DNA from: Aulostomus chinensis
Taxonomy: Eukaryota; Chordata; Actinopteri; Syngnathiformes; Aulostomidae
Direction: 5' to 3'
Assembly (NCBI GenBank): GCA_037954235.1
Contig: JBBMOA010000001.1
Span: 29,723,074 to 29,787,073 of the forward strand
Length of the DNA stretch: 64,000 bases
Shown here in pieces: positions 48,001 to 63,300 of the stretch (position 1 is its first letter; every line of letters begins with the position of its first letter). The notes beneath the pieces were generated by a model. That model worked only from the letters and a program-made list of their open reading frames with translations. It made no database searches and had not been told where the DNA came from. Position numbers and translations under genes: made by a program.

Positions 48001-49200
48001 TAGCAACTCTTACTACATTATTGTTGCATTATTTTAAGGTCCGTAGCAACTCTTACTACATGACTGTCAGCATCACTTTGAGTTTATTTGCAACTATCAC
48101 TACATTACTGTTAGCATCATTTTGAGTTCATTCGAAATGCTTCCGACATCACTGTCGCAATATTTTGAGGTTTGTAGAAACTCTTACTACATGACTGTCA
48201 GCATCACTTTGAGGTTATTCGAAACTTTCACTCCATTACTGTTCGCATCATTTTGAGTTCATTAGCAATTCTTACTACGTCACTGTCGCATCATTTTGAG
48301 ATCATTAGCAATTCTTCCGACATCACTGTCGCATTATTTTGAGGTTCGTAGCAACTCTTACTACATGACTGTCAGCATCACTTTGAGGTTGTTCGAAATT
48401 CTTACTACATTACTGTAAGCATCACTGAGTTGATGAGAAACTATCACTACATTACTGTTAGCATCATTTTAAGTTCATTAGCAATTCTTCCGACATCACT
48501 GTCGCAATATTTTGAGGTTCGTAGCAACTTTTACTACATTACTGTCGCATTATATTGAGGTTCGTAGCAACTCTTACTACATGACTGTCAGCATCACTTT
48601 GAGGTTATTCGAAACACTTACTACATGACTGTAAGCATCACTGACTTGATTAGCAACTATCACTACATTACTGTTAGCATCATTTTGAGTTCATTAGCAA
48701 TTCTTCCGACATCACTGTCGCAATATTTTGAGGTTCGGAGCAACTTTGACTACATTACTGTCACATTATTTTGAGGTTTGTAGCAACTCTTACTACATTA
48801 TTGTTGCATTATTTTAAGGACCGTAGCAACTCTTACTACATTACTGTCAGCTTCACTTTGAGTTTATTAGCAACTATCACTACATTACTGTTAGCATCAT
48901 TTTTAGTTAATGAGCAATTCTCACAACATCACTGTAGCATTGAATTGAGTTCATTAGCAACTCTTACTAAATGACTGTCAGCATCACTTTAAGGTTGTTC
49001 GAAACTCTTACTACATTACTGTAAGCATCACTGAGTTTCTTCGCAACTTTCACTACATTACTTTTAGCATCATCTTGAGTTCATTAGCGATTCTTCCGAC
49101 ATCACTGTCGCAATATTTTGAGGTTCGTAGCAACTTTTACTACATTACTATCCCATTTTTTTGAGGTTCGTAGCAACACTTACTACATGACTTTCAGCAT
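45100..49200 (+). repeat. Three-copy higher-order repeat of about 1.73-1.91 kb
   Basis: The rare GGACCGTAGCAACTC monomer occurs at 45178, 46911 and 48818 (offsets 1733 and 1907; the difference of 174 bp is four monomers). CTATCCCATTTTTTTGAGG at 46245 and 47978 gives 1733 again. Neighbouring variants (TTCTCACAACATC, GATGAGAAACTATC) follow in the same order in each copy. Confidence 0.8.
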
Positions 49201-52200
49201 CACTTTGAGGTTATTCGAAACTTTCACTCCATTAGTTTTAGCATCATTTTGAGATCATTACCAATTCTTCTGACATCACTGTCGCATCATTTTGAGATCT
49301 TTAGCAATTCTTCTGACATCACTGTCGCATTATTTTGAGGTTCGTAGCAACTCTTACTACATGACTGTCAGCATCACTTTGAGTTTATTAGCAACTATCA
49401 CTACATTACTGTTCGCATCATTTTGAGTTTATGAGCAATTCTCACGACATCACTGTAGCATTGAATTGAGTTCATTAGCAACTCTTACTACATTATTGTT
49501 GCATTATTTTAAGGTTCGTAGCAACTCTTACTACATTTCTGTAAGCATCACTGAGTTAATTAGCAACTATCACTACATTACTGTTTGCATCATCTTGAGT
49601 TCATTAGCAATTCTTCAGACATCAGTGTCGCAATATTTTGAGGTTCGTAGCAACTTTTACTACATTACTGTCGCATTATTTTGAGGTTCGTAGCAACTCT
49701 TAGTACATGACTGTCAGCATCACTTTGAGGTTATTCGAAACGTTCACTCCATTACTGTTAGCATCATTTTGAGTTCATTAGCAATTCTTACGACATCACT
49801 GTCGCATCATTTTGAGATCATTAGCAATTCTTCTGACATCACCGTCACATAATTTTGAGGTTCGTAGCAACTCTTACTACATGACTGTCAGCATCACTTT
49901 GAGTTTATTAGCAACTATCACTCCATTACTGTTAGCATCATTTTGAGATCATTACCAATTCTTCTGACATCAGTCGCATCATTTTGAGATCTTTAGCAAT
50001 TCTTATGACATCACTGTCGCATTATTTTGAGGTTTGTAGCAACTCTTACTACATGACTGTCAGCATCACTGAGGTTGTTCGAAACACTTACTACATTACT
50101 GTTAGCATCATCTTGAGTTCATTAGCGATTCTTCCGACATCACTGTCGCAATATTTTGAGGTTCGTAGCAACTTTTACAACATTACTGTCGCATTATTTT
50201 GAGGTTCGTAGCAACTCTTAGTACATTACTGTCAGCATCCCTTTGAGTTTTTTAGCAACTATCACTACATTACTGTTGGCATCATTTTGAGTTTTTGAGC
50301 AATTCTTCTGACATCACTGTCACATTATTTTGAGGTTCGTAGCAACTCTTACTACATTATTGTTGCATTATTTTAAGGTTCGTAGCAACTCTTACTACAT
50401 GACTGTCAGCATCACTTTGATGTTATAAGAAAGTTTCACTCCATTACTGTTATCATCATTTTGAGTTCATTCGCAATTCTTACTACATCACTGTCGCATT
50501 ATTTTGAGGTTCCTAGCAACTTTTACTACATGACTGTCAGCATCACTTTGAGGTTATTCGAAACACTTACTACATTACTGTAAGCACCACTGAGTTTATT
50601 AGCAACTATCACGACATTACTTTTAGCATCATTTTGAGTTCATTCAAAATGCTTCCGACATCACTGTCGCAATATTTTGAGGTTTGTAGCAACTCTTACT
50701 ACATGACTGTCAGCATCACTTTGAGGTTATTCGAAAGTTTCACTCCATTACTGTTAGCATCATTTTGAGTTCATTAGCAATTCTTCCGACATCACTGTCG
50801 CAATATTTTGAGGTTCGTAGCAACTTTTACTACATTACTGTCGCAATATTTTGAGATTCGTAGCAACTCTTAGTACATGACTGTCAGCATCACTTTGAGG
50901 TTATTCGAAACGTTCACTCCATTCCTGTTAGCATCATTTTGAGATCATTACCAATTCTTCTGAACTCACTGTCACATCATTTTGAGATCTTTAGCAATTC
51001 TTCCGACATCACTGTCGCATTATTTTGAGGTTCGTAGCAACTCTTAGTACAAGACTGTCAGCATCACTTTGAGGTTATTCGAAATGTTCACTCCATTACT
51101 GTTAGCATCATTTGGAGTTCATTAGCAATTCTTACTAAATCACTCTAGCATCATTTTGAGATCATTAGCAATTCTTCCGACATCACTGTCGCATTATTTT
51201 GAGGTTCGTAGCAACTCTTACTACATGACTGTCAGCATTACTTTGAGGTTATTCGAAACACTAACTACATTACTGTCAGCATCACTGAGTTGATTAGCAA
51301 GTATCACTACATTACTGTTAGCATCATTTTGAGTTCATTAGCAATTCTTCCGACATCACTGTCGCAATATTTTGAGGTTCGTAGCAACTTTTACTACATT
51401 ACTGTCGCATTATTTTGAGGTTCGTAGCAACACTTACTACATGACTGTAAGCATCACTTTGAGGTTATTTGAAAGTTTCACTGCATTACTGTTAGCATCA
51501 TTTTGAGTTCATTAGCAATTCTTCCTACATCACTGTCGCAACATTTTGAGATCATTAGCAATTCTTCTGACATCACTGTCACATTATTTTGAGTTTCGTA
51601 GCAACTCTTACTACATTTTGGTTGCATTGTTTTAAGGTCCGTAGCAACTCTTCCTAATGACTGTCACCATCACTTTGAGGTTATTCAAAACACTTACTAC
51701 ATTACTGTAAGCATCACTGAGTTTATTAGCAACTATCACTACATTACTGTTAGCATCATTTTATGTTCATTAGCAATTCTTCCTACATCACTGTCGCAAT
51801 ATTTTGAGGTTCGTAGCAACTCTTACTACATTACTGTCAGCATCACTTTGAGTTTATTAGCAACTATCACGACATTACTGTTAGCATCATTTTGAGTTCA
51901 TGAGCAATTCTCACGATATCATTGTAGCATTGAATTGAGTTCATTAGCAACTCTTCCTAAATGACTGTCAGCATCACTTTGAGGTTATTCGAAACGTTCA
52001 CTCCATTACTGTTAGCATCATTTTGAGTTCATTAGCAATTCTTACTAAATCACTGTCGCATCATTTTGAGATCATTAGCAATTCTTCTGACATCACTGTA
52101 GCATTGAATTGAGTTTATTAGCAACTCTTCCTAATGACTGTCACCATCACTTTGAGGTTATTCGAAACACTTACTACATTACTGTAAGCATCACTGAGTT

Positions 52201-52949
52201 GATTAGCAACTATCACTACATTACTGTTAGCATCATTTTAAATTCATTAGCAATTCTTCCGACATCACTTTCGCAATATTTTGAGGTCCGTAGCGACTTT
52301 TACTACATTACTGTCGCATTATATTGAGGTTCGTAGCAACTCTTACGACATGACTGTCAGCATTACTTTGAGGTTATTCGAAACACTTACTACATTACTG
52401 TAAGCATCACTGATTTGGTTAGCAACTATCACTACATTACTGTTAGCATCATTTTGAGTTCATTAGCAATTCTTCCGACATCACTGTCGCAATATTTTGA
52501 GGTTCGTAGCAACTTTTACTACATCACTGTCACATTATTTTGAGGTTCGTAGCAACTCTTACTACATTACTTTCAGCATCACTTTGAGGATATTCGAAAG
52601 TTTCACTCCATTACTGTTAGCATCATTTTGAGTTCATTAGCAATTCTTACTACATCACTGTCGCATCATTTTGAGATCATTAGCAATTCTTCCGACAAAA
52701 CCGTCGCAATATTTTGAGGTTCGTAGCAACTCTTACTACATTATATTTGCATTATTTTAAGGTTCGTAGCAACTCTTACTACATTACTGTCAGCATCACT
52801 TTGAGTTTATTAGCAACTATCACTACATTACTGTTAGCATCATTTTGAGTTCATGAGCAATTCTCACGACATCACTGTAGCATTGAATTGAGTTCATTAG
52901 CAACTCTTACTACATGACTGTCAGCATCACTTTGAGGTTATTTGAAAGT

Positions 52950-55932
52950 TTCACTCCATTACTGTTAGCATCATTTTGAGTTCATTAGCAATTCTTTTTA
53001 CATCACTGTCGCATCATTTTGAGATCATTAGCAATTCTTCCGACATCACTGTCCCATTATTTTGAGGTCCGTAGCAACTCTTAGTACAAGACTGTCAGCA
53101 TCACTTTGAGGTTATTCGAAACGTTCACTCCATTACTGTTCGCATCATTTTGAGTTTATGAGCAATTCTTCCGACATCACTTTGGCAATATTTTAAGGTT
53201 CGTAGCGACTTTTACTACATTACTGTCGCATTATATTGAGGTTCGTAGCAACACTTACCGCATGACTGTAAGCACTACTTTGAGGTTATTCGAAACACTT
53301 ACTACATTACTGTAAGCATCACTGAGTTGATTAGCAACTATCACTACATTACTGTTTGCATCATTTTGAGTTCATGAGCAATTCTCACGACATCACTGTT
53401 GCACTAAATTGAGTTCATTAGCAACTCTTACTACATGACTGTCAGCATCACTTTGAGGTTGTTCGAAACACTTACTACATTACTGTAAGCATCACTGAGT
53501 TGATTAGCAACTATCACTACATTACTGTAAGCATCATTGAGTTGATTTGCAACTATCACTACATTACTGTGAGCATCATTTTGAGTTCATTAGCAATTCT
53601 TACTACATCACTGTCGCATCATTTTGAGATCATTAGCAATTCTACCGACATCACTGTCGCAATATTTTGAGGTTCGTAGCAACTCTTACTACATTACTGT
53701 TGCATTATTTTAAGGTTCGTCGCAACTCTTGCTACATTACTGTCAGCATCACTTTGAGTTTATGAGCAACTATCACTACATTACTTTTAGCATCATTTTG
53801 AGTTCATGAGCAATTCTCACGACATCACTGTAGCATTGAATTGAGTTCATTAGCAACTCTTACTAAATGACTGTCAGCATCACTTTGAGTTTATTAGCAA
53901 CTATCACTACATTACTGTTTGCATCATTTTGAGTTCATGAGCAATTCTCACGACATCACTGTTGCACTAAATTGAGTTCATTAGCAACTCTTACTACATG
54001 ACTGTCAGCATCACTTTGAGGTTGTTCGAAACACTTACTACATTACTGTAAGCATCACTGACTTGATGAGCAACTACCACTACATTACTGTTAGCATCAT
54101 CTTGAGTTCATTAGCAATTCTTCCGACATCACTGTCGCAATATTTTGAGGTTCGAAGCAACTTTTACTACATTACTTTCGCATTATTTAGAGGTTTGTAG
54201 CAACACTTACTACATGACTGTCAGCATCACTTTGAGGTTATTTGAAAGTTTCACTCCATTACTGTTAGCATCATTTTGAGTTCATTAGCAATTCTTCTGA
54301 CATCACTGTCGCAATATTTTGAGATCTTTAGTAATTCTTCCAACATCACTTTCGCATTATTTTGAGGTTCGTAGCAAGTCTTAGTACATGACTGTCAGCA
54401 TCACTTTGAGGTTATTCGAAACGTTCACTCCATTACTGTTAGCATCATTTTGAGTTCATTAGCAATTCTTTTTACATCACTGTCGCATCATTTTGAGATC
54501 ATTAGCAATTCTTCCGACATCACTGTCCCATTATTTTGAGGTCCGTAGCAACTCTTAGTACAAGACTGTCAGCATCACTTTGAGGTTATTCGAAACGTTC
54601 ACTCCATTACTGTTCGCATCATTTTGAGTTTATGAGCAATTCTTCCGACATCACTTTGGCAATATTTTAAGGTTCGTAGCGACTTTTACTACATTACTGT
54701 CGCATTATATTGAGGTTCGTAGCAACACTTACCGCATGACTGTAAGCACTACTTTGAGGTTATTCGAAACACTTACTACATTACTGTAAGCATCACTGAG
54801 TTGATTAGCAACTATCACTACATTACTGTTTGCATCATTTTGAGTTCATGAGCAATTCTCACGACATCACTGTTGCACTAAATTGAGTTCATTAGCAACT
54901 CTTACTACATGACTGTCAGCATCACTTTGAGGTTGTTCGAAACACTTACTACATTACTGTAAGCATCACTGAGTTGATTAGCAACTATCACTACATTACT
55001 GTAAGCATCATTGAGTTGATTTGCAACTATCACTACATTACTGTGAGCATCATTTTGAGTTCATTAGCAATTCTTACTACATCACTGTCGCATCATTTTG
55101 AGATCATTAGCAATTCTACCGACATCACTGTCGCAATATTTTGAGGTTCGTAGCAACTCTTACTACATTACTGTTGCATTATTTTAAGGTTCGTCGCAAC
55201 TCTTGCTACATTACTGTCAGCATCACTTTGAGTTTATGAGCAACTATCACTACATTACTTTTAGCATCATTTTGAGTTCATGAGCAATTCTCACGACATC
55301 ACTGTAGCATTGAATTGAGTTCATTAGCAACTCTTACTAAATGACTGTCAGCATCACTTTGAGTTTATTAGCAACTATCACTACATTACTGTTTGCATCA
55401 TTTTGAGTTCATGAGCAATTCTCACGACATCACTGTTGCACTAAATTGAGTTCATTAGCAACTCTTACTACATGACTGTCAGCATCACTTTGAGGTTGTT
55501 CGAAACACTTACTACATTACTGTAAGCATCACTGACTTGATGAGCAACTACCACTACATTACTGTTAGCATCATCTTGAGTTCATTAGCAATTCTTCCGA
55601 CATCACTGTCGCAATATTTTGAGGTTCGAAGCAACTTTTACTACATTACTTTCGCATTATTTAGAGGTTTGTAGCAACACTTACTACATGACTGTCAGCA
55701 TCACTTTGAGGTTATTTGAAAGTTTCACTCCATTACTGTTAGCATCATTTTGAGTTCATTAGCAATTCTTCTGACATCACTGTCGCAATATTTTGAGATC
55801 TTTAGTAATTCTTCCAACATCACTTTCGCATTATTTTGAGGTTCGTAGCAAGTCTTAGTACATGACTGTCAGCATCACTTTGAGGTTATTCGAAACGTTC
55901 ACTCCATTACTGTTAGCATCATTTTGAGTTCA
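52950..55932 (+). repeat. 1,474-bp tandem duplication, apparently identical copies
   Basis: About 52950-54458 matches 54424-55932 at a constant offset of 1474 bp. Rare variants are shared: AATTCTTTTTACATC (52990 and 54464), CACTTTGGCAATATTTTAAG (53179 and 54653), CACTTACCGCATGACTG. I found no difference in the stretches I compared. The edges are clear: GGTTATTTGAAAGTTTC versus GGTTATTCGAAACGTTC at the start, and GTTCATTAGC versus GTTCAAGAGC at the end. Confidence 0.88.
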
Positions 55933-58900
55933 AGAGCAATTCTTACTAAATCACTGTCGCATCATTTTGAGATCTTTACCAATTCTTCTGACATTTTTGT
56001 CGCATTGTTTTGAGGTTCGTAGCAACTCTTCCTAATGACTGTCACCATCACTTTGAGGTTATTCGAAACATTCACTCCATTACTGTTAGCATCATTTTGA
56101 GTTCATGAGCAATTCTCACGACATCACTGTAGCATTAAATTGAGTTCATTAGCAACTCTTACTAAATGACTATCAGCATCACTTTGAGGTTGTTCGAAAC
56201 TCTTACTACATTACTGTTAGCATCACTGAGTTTCTTAGCAACTATCACTACATTACTGTTAGCATCATCTTGAGTTCATTAGCAATTCCTCCGACATCAC
56301 CGTCGCAATATTTTGACGTTCGTAGCAACTTTTACTACATTAGTGTCGCAATATTTTGACGTTCGTAGCAACTTTTACTACATTACTGTCGCATTATTTT
56401 GAGGTTCGTAGCAACTCTTACTACATGACTGTCAGCATCACTTTGAGGTTATTCGAAATTTTCACTCCATTACTGTTAGCATCATTTTGAGTTCATTAGC
56501 AATTCTGACTACATCACTGTCGCATCATTTTGAGATCATTAGCAATTCTTCTGACATCACTGTCACATTATTTTTTAGGTTCGGAGCAACTCTTAGTACA
56601 TTACTGTCAGCATCACTTTGAGTTTTTTAGCAACTATCACTACATTACTGTTCGCATCATTTTGAGTTTATGAGCAATTCTCACGACATCACTGTAGCAT
56701 CATTTTGAGTTCATTAGCAATTCTTACGACATCACTGTCGCATCATTTTGAGATCATTAGCAATTCTTCCGACATCACTGTCGCATTATATTGAGGTTCG
56801 TAGCAACTCTTAGTACATGACTGTCAGCATCACTTTGAGGATATTCGAAACGTTCACTCCATTACTTTTAGCATCATCTTGAGTTCATTAGCAATCCTTC
56901 TGACATCACTGATGCATTATTTTGAGGTTCGTAGCAACTCTTAGTACATGACTGTCAGCATCACTTTGAGGTTATTCGAAACGTTCACTCCATTACTGTT
57001 AGCATCATTTTGAGTTCATGAGCAATTCTTACTAAATCACTGTCACATCATTTTGAGATTTTTAGCAATTCTTCTGACATCACTGTCGCATTATTTTGAG
57101 GTTCGTAGCAACTCTTCCTACATGACTGTCAGCATCACTTTGAGGTTATTCGAAACTTTCACTCCATTACTGTTAGCATCATTTTGAGTTCATTAGCAAT
57201 TCTTACTACATCACTGTCGCATCATTTTGAGATCATTAGCAATTCTTCTGACATCACTGTCACATTATTTTGAGGTTCGTAGCAACTCTTACTACATTAT
57301 TGTTGCATTATTTTAAGGTTCGTAGCAACTCTTACTACATTACTGTCAGCATCACTTTGAGTTTTTTAGCAACTATCACTACATTACTGTTCGCATCATT
57401 TTGATTTGTTGAGCAATTCTCATGACATCACTGTAGCATTAAATTGAGTTCATTAGCAACTCTTACTAAATGACTGACAGCATCACTTTTAGGTTGTTCG
57501 AAACACTTACGACATGACTGTCAGCATCACTGAGTTAATTAGCAACTATCACTACATTACTGTTAGCATCATTTTGAGTTCATTAGCAATTCTTCCGACA
57601 TCACTGTCGCAATATTTTGAGGTTCGTAGCAACTTTTACTACATTACTGTCGCATTATTTTGAGTTTCGTAGCAACTCTTACTACATGACTTTCAGCATC
57701 ACTTTGAGATTATTCGAAACTTTCACTCCATTACTTTTAGCATCATTTTGAGTTCATTAGCAATTCTTACTACATCACTGTCGCATCATTTTGAGATCAT
57801 TAGCAATTCTTCTGACATCAGTGTCACATTATTTTGAGGTTCGTAGCAACTCTTACTACATTACTGTCAGCATCACTTTGAGTTTTTTAGCAACTATCAC
57901 TACATTACTGTTAGCATCATTTTGAGTTCATTAGCAATTCTTCCGACATCACTGTCGCAATATTTTGAGGTTCGAAGCAACTTTTACTACATTACTTTCG
58001 CATTATTTAGAGGTTTGTAGCAACACTTACTACATGACTGTCAGCATCACTTTGAGGTTATTTGAAAGTTTCACTCCATTACTGTTAGCATCATTTTGAG
58101 TTCATTAGCAATTCTTCTGACATCACTGTCGCAATATTTTGAGATCTTTAGTAATTCTTCCAACATCACTTTCGCATTATTTTGAGGTACGTAGCAAGTC
58201 TTAGTACATGACTGTCAGCATCACTTTGAGGTTATTCGAAACGTTCACTCCATTACTGTTAGCATCATTTTGAGTTCAAGAGCAATTCTTACTAAATCAC
58301 TGTCGCATCATTTTGAGATCTTTACCAATTCTTCTGACATTTTTGTCACATTGTTTTGAGGTTCGTAGCAACTCTTCCTAATGACTGTCACCATCACTTT
58401 GAGGTTATTCGAAACATTCACTCCATTACTGTTAGCATCATTTTGAGTTCATGAGCAATTCTCACGACATCACTGTAGCATTAAATTGAGTTCATTAGCA
58501 ACTCTTACTAAATGACTATCAGCATCACTTTGAGGTTGTTCGAAACTCTTACTACATTACTGTTAGCATCACTGAGTTTCTTAGCAACTATCACTACATT
58601 ACTGTTAGCATCATCTTGAGTTCATTAGCAATTCCTCCGACATCACCGTCGCAATATTTTGACGTTCGTAGCAACTTTTACTACATTAGTGTCGCAATAT
58701 TTTGACGTTCGTAGCAACTTTTACTACATTACTGTCGCATTATTTTGAGGTTCGTTGCAACTCTTACTACATGACTGTCAGCATCACTTTGAGGTTATTC
58801 GAAATTTTCACTCCATTACTGTTAGCATCATTTTGAGTTCATTAGCAATTCTTACTACATCACTGTCGCATCATTTTGAGATCATTAGCAATTCTTCTGA

Positions 58901-60312
58901 CATCACTGTCACATTATTTTTTAGGTTCGGAGCAACTCTTAGTACATTACTGTCAGCATCACTTTGAGTTTTTTAGCAACTATCACTACATTACTGTTCG
59001 CATCATTTTGAGTTTATGAGCAATTCTCACGACATCACTGTAGCATCATTTTGAGTTCATTAGCAATTCTTACGACATCACTGTCGCATCATTTTGAGAT
59101 CATTAGCAATTCTTCCGACATCACTGTCGCATTATATTGAGGTTCGTAGCAACTCTTAGTACATGACTGTCAGCATCACTTTGAGGATATTCGAAACGTT
59201 CACTCCATTACTTTTAGCATCATCTTGAGTTCATTAGCAATCCTTCTGACATCACTGATGCATTATTTTGAGGTTCGTAGCAACTCTTAGTACATGACTG
59301 TCAGCATCACTTTGAGGTTATTCGAAACGTTCACTCCATTACTGTTAGCATCATTTTGAGTTCATGAGCAATTCTTACTAAATCACTGTCACATCATTTT
59401 GAGATTTTTAGCAATTCTTCTGACATCACTGTCGCATTATTTTGAGGTTCGTAGCAACTCTTCCTACATGACTGTCAGCATCACTTTGAGGTTATTCGAA
59501 ACTTTCACTCCATTACTGTTAGCATCATTTTGAGTTCATTAGCAATTCTTACTACATCACTGTCGCATCATTTTGAGATCATTAGCAATTCTTCTGACAT
59601 CACTGTCACATTATTTTGAGGTTCGTAGCAACTCTTACTACATTATTGTTGCATTATTTTAAGGTTCGTAGCAACTCTTACTACATTACTGTCAGCATCA
59701 CTTTGAGTTTTTTAGCAACTATCACTACATTACTGTTCGCATCATTTTGATTTGTTGAGCAATTCTCATGACATCACTGTAGCATTAAATTGAGTTCATT
59801 AGCAACTCTTACTAAATGACTGACAGCATCACTTTTAGGTTGTTCGAAACACTTACTACATGACTGTCAGCATCACTGAGTTAATTAGCAACTATCACTA
59901 CATTACTGTTAGCATCATTTTGAGTTCATTAGCAATTCTTCCGACATCACTGTCGCAATATTTTGAGGTTCGTAGCAACTTTTACTACATTACTGTCGCA
60001 TTATTTTGAGTTTCGTAGCAACTCTTACTACATGACTTTCAGCATCACTTTGAGATTATTCGAAACTTTCACTCCATTACTTTTAGCATCATTTTGAGTT
60101 CATTAGCAATTCTTACTACATCACTGTCGCATCATTTTGAGATCATTAGCAATTCTTCTGACATCAGTGTCACATTATTTTGAGGTTCGTAGCAACTCTT
60201 ACTACATTACTGTCAGCATCACTTTGAGTTTTTTAGCAACTATCACTACATTACTGTTAGCATCATTTTGAGTTCATTAGCAATTCTTCCGACATCACTG
60301 TCGCAATATTTT
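55575..60312 (+). repeat. 2,346-bp tandem duplication, near-identical copies
   Basis: About 55575-57966 matches 57921-60312 at an offset of 2346 bp. Shared rare variants include GACATTTTTGTC (55990 and 58336), GCAATCCTTCTGACATC (56891 and 59237) and GAGGTTCGAAGC (55621 and 57967). The few differences seen are single bases, for example GAGGTTCGTAGC versus GAGGTACGTAGC and TTGTCGCATTG versus TTGTCACATTG. It overlaps the end of the 1,474-bp duplication, so two events happened side by side. Confidence 0.88.
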
Positions 60313-63300
60313 CAGGTTCGTAGCAACTTTTACTGCATTACTGTCGCATTATTTTGAGTTTCGTAGCAACTCTTACTAAATGACTGTCAGCATCACTTTG
60401 AGGTTGTTCGAAACTCTTACTACATTACTGTAAGCATCACTGAGTTTCTTAGCAACTATAACTACATTACTGTTCGCATCATCTTGAGTTCATTAGCAAT
60501 TCTTCCGACATCACTGTCGCAATATTTTGAGGTTCGTAGCAACTTTTACTACATTACTGTCGCATTATTTTGAGGTTCGTAGCAACACTTACTACATGAC
60601 TGTCAGCATCACTTTGAGGTTATTAGAAAGTTTCACTCCATTACTGTTAGCTTTATTTTGAGTTGTTGAGCAATTCTCACGACATCACTGTAGCATTAAA
60701 TTGAGTTCATTAGCAACTCTTACTACATGACTGTCAGCATCACTTTTAGTTTATTCGAAACTTTCACTCCATTACTGTTAGCATCATCTTGAGTTCATTA
60801 GCAATTCTTCTGACATCACTGTCGCATTATTTTAAGGTTCGTAGCAACTCTTACTACATTACTGTCGCATTATTTTGAGGTTCGTTGCAACTCTTAGTAC
60901 ATGACTGTCACCATCACTTTGAGCTTATTCGAACGTTCACTCCATTACTGTTAGCATCATTTTGAGTTCATGAGCAATTCTTACTACATCACTGTCGCAT
61001 CATTTTGAGATCTTTAGCAATTCCTCCGACATCACTGTCGCATTATTTTGAGGTTCGTAGCAACTCTTCCGACATGACTGTCAGCATCACTTTGAGTTCA
61101 TTAGCAACTATCACGACATTACTGTCAGCATCACTTTGAGGTTATTCGAAACACTTACTACATTACTGTAAGCATCACTGACTTGATTAGCAACTATCAC
61201 TACATTACTGTTCGCATCATTTTGAGTTCATTAGCAATTCTTCCGACATCACTGTCGCAATATTTTGAGGTTCGTAGCAACTTTTACTACATTACTGTCG
61301 CATTATTTTGAGGTTCGTAGCAACACTTACTACATGACTGTCAGCATCACTTTGAGGTTATTCGAAACTTTCACTCCATTACTGTTAGCATCATCTTTAG
61401 TTCATCAGCAATTCTTACTACATCACTGTCGCATCATTTTGAGTTCATTAGCAATTCTTACTACATCACTGTCGCATCATTTTGAGATCATTAGCAATTC
61501 TTCTGACATCACTGTCACATTATTTTGAGGTTCGTAGCAACTTTTACTACATTACTGTCGCATTATTTTGAGTTTCGTAGCAACTCTTACTACATGACTG
61601 TCAGCATCACTTTGAGGTTATTCGAAACTTTCACTCCATTACTGTTAGAATCATTTTGAGTTCATTAGCAATTCTTACTACATCACTGTCGCATCATTTT
61701 GAGATCATTAGCAATTCTTCTGACATCACTGTCACATTATTTTGAGGTTCGTAGCAACTCTTACTACATTACTGTCAGCATCACTGAGTTTCTTAGCAAC
61801 TATCACTACATTACTGTTCGCATCATCTTGAGTTCATTCGCAATTCTTCCGACATCACTGTCGCAATATTTTGAGGTTCGTAGCAACTTTTACTACATTA
61901 CTGTCGCATTATTTTGAGGTTCGTAGCAACACTTACTACATGACTGTCAGCATCACTTTGAGGTTATGAGAAAGTTTCACTCCATTGTGGTTAGCATTAT
62001 TTTGAGTTGTTGAGCAATTCTCACGACATCACTGTAGCATTAAATTGAGTTCATTAGCAACTCTTTCTAAATGACTGACAGCATCACTTTTAGGTTGTTC
62101 GAAACACTTACTACATTACTTTAAGCATCACTGAGTTTCTTAGCAACTATCACTACATTATTGTTAGCATCATCTTGAGTTCATTAGCAATTCTTCCGAC
62201 ATCACTGTCGCAATATTTTGACGTTCGTAGCAACTGTTACTACATTACTGTCGCAATATTTTGACGTTCGTAGCAACTTTTACTACATTACTGTCGCATT
62301 ATTTTGAGGTTCGTAGCAACTCTTACTACATGACTGTCAGCATCACTTTGAGGTTATTCGAAATTTTCACTCCATTACTGTTAGCATCATTTTGAGTTCA
62401 TTAGCAATTCTTACTACATCACTGTCGCATCATTTTGAGATCATTAGCAATTCTTCTGACATCACTGTCGCATTATTTTGAGGTTCGTAGCAACTCTTAG
62501 TACATTACTGTCAGCATCACTTTGAGTTTTTTAGGAACTATCACTACATTAGTGTTCGCGTCATTTTGAGTTAATGAGCAATTCTCACGACATCACTGTA
62601 GCATCATTTTGAGTTCATGAGCAATTCTTACTAAATCACTGTCGCATCATTTTGATATCATTAGCAATTCTTCCGACATCACTGTCGCATTATATTGAGG
62701 TTCGTAGCAACTCTTACGACACAACTGTCAGCATCACTTTGAGGTTATTCGAAACACTTACTACATTACTGTAAGCATCACTGACTTGATTAGCAACTAT
62801 CACTACATTACTTTTTGCATCATTTTGAGTTCATTAGCAATTCTTCCGACATCACTGTCGCAATATTTTGAGGTTCGTAGCAATTTTTACTACATTACCG
62901 TCGCATTATTTTGAGGTTCGTAGCAACTCTGACTACATGACTGTCAGCATCACTTTGAGGTTATTCGAAACTTTCACTCCATTACTGTTAGCATCATTTT
63001 GAGTTCATTAGCAATTCTTACTACATCACTGTCGCATCATTTTGAGATCATTAGCAATTCTTCTGACATCACTGTCGCATTATTTTGAGGTTCGTAGCAA
63101 CTCTTACTACATTACTGTCGCATTATTTTGAGGTTCGTAGCAACTCTTAGTACATGACTGTCACCATCACTTTGAGTTTATTCGAAACGTTCACTCCATT
63201 ACTGTTAGCATCATTTTGAGTTCATGAGCAATTCTTACTCCATAACTGTCGCATCATTTTGAGATCATTCGCAATTATCACTACGTTACTGTTAGCATCA

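Noticed and set aside
33001..61917. Plus-strand open frames of 63-87 codons in the right array
   Set aside because: Same repeat read-through as on the left, seen on the opposite strand because the array is inverted.
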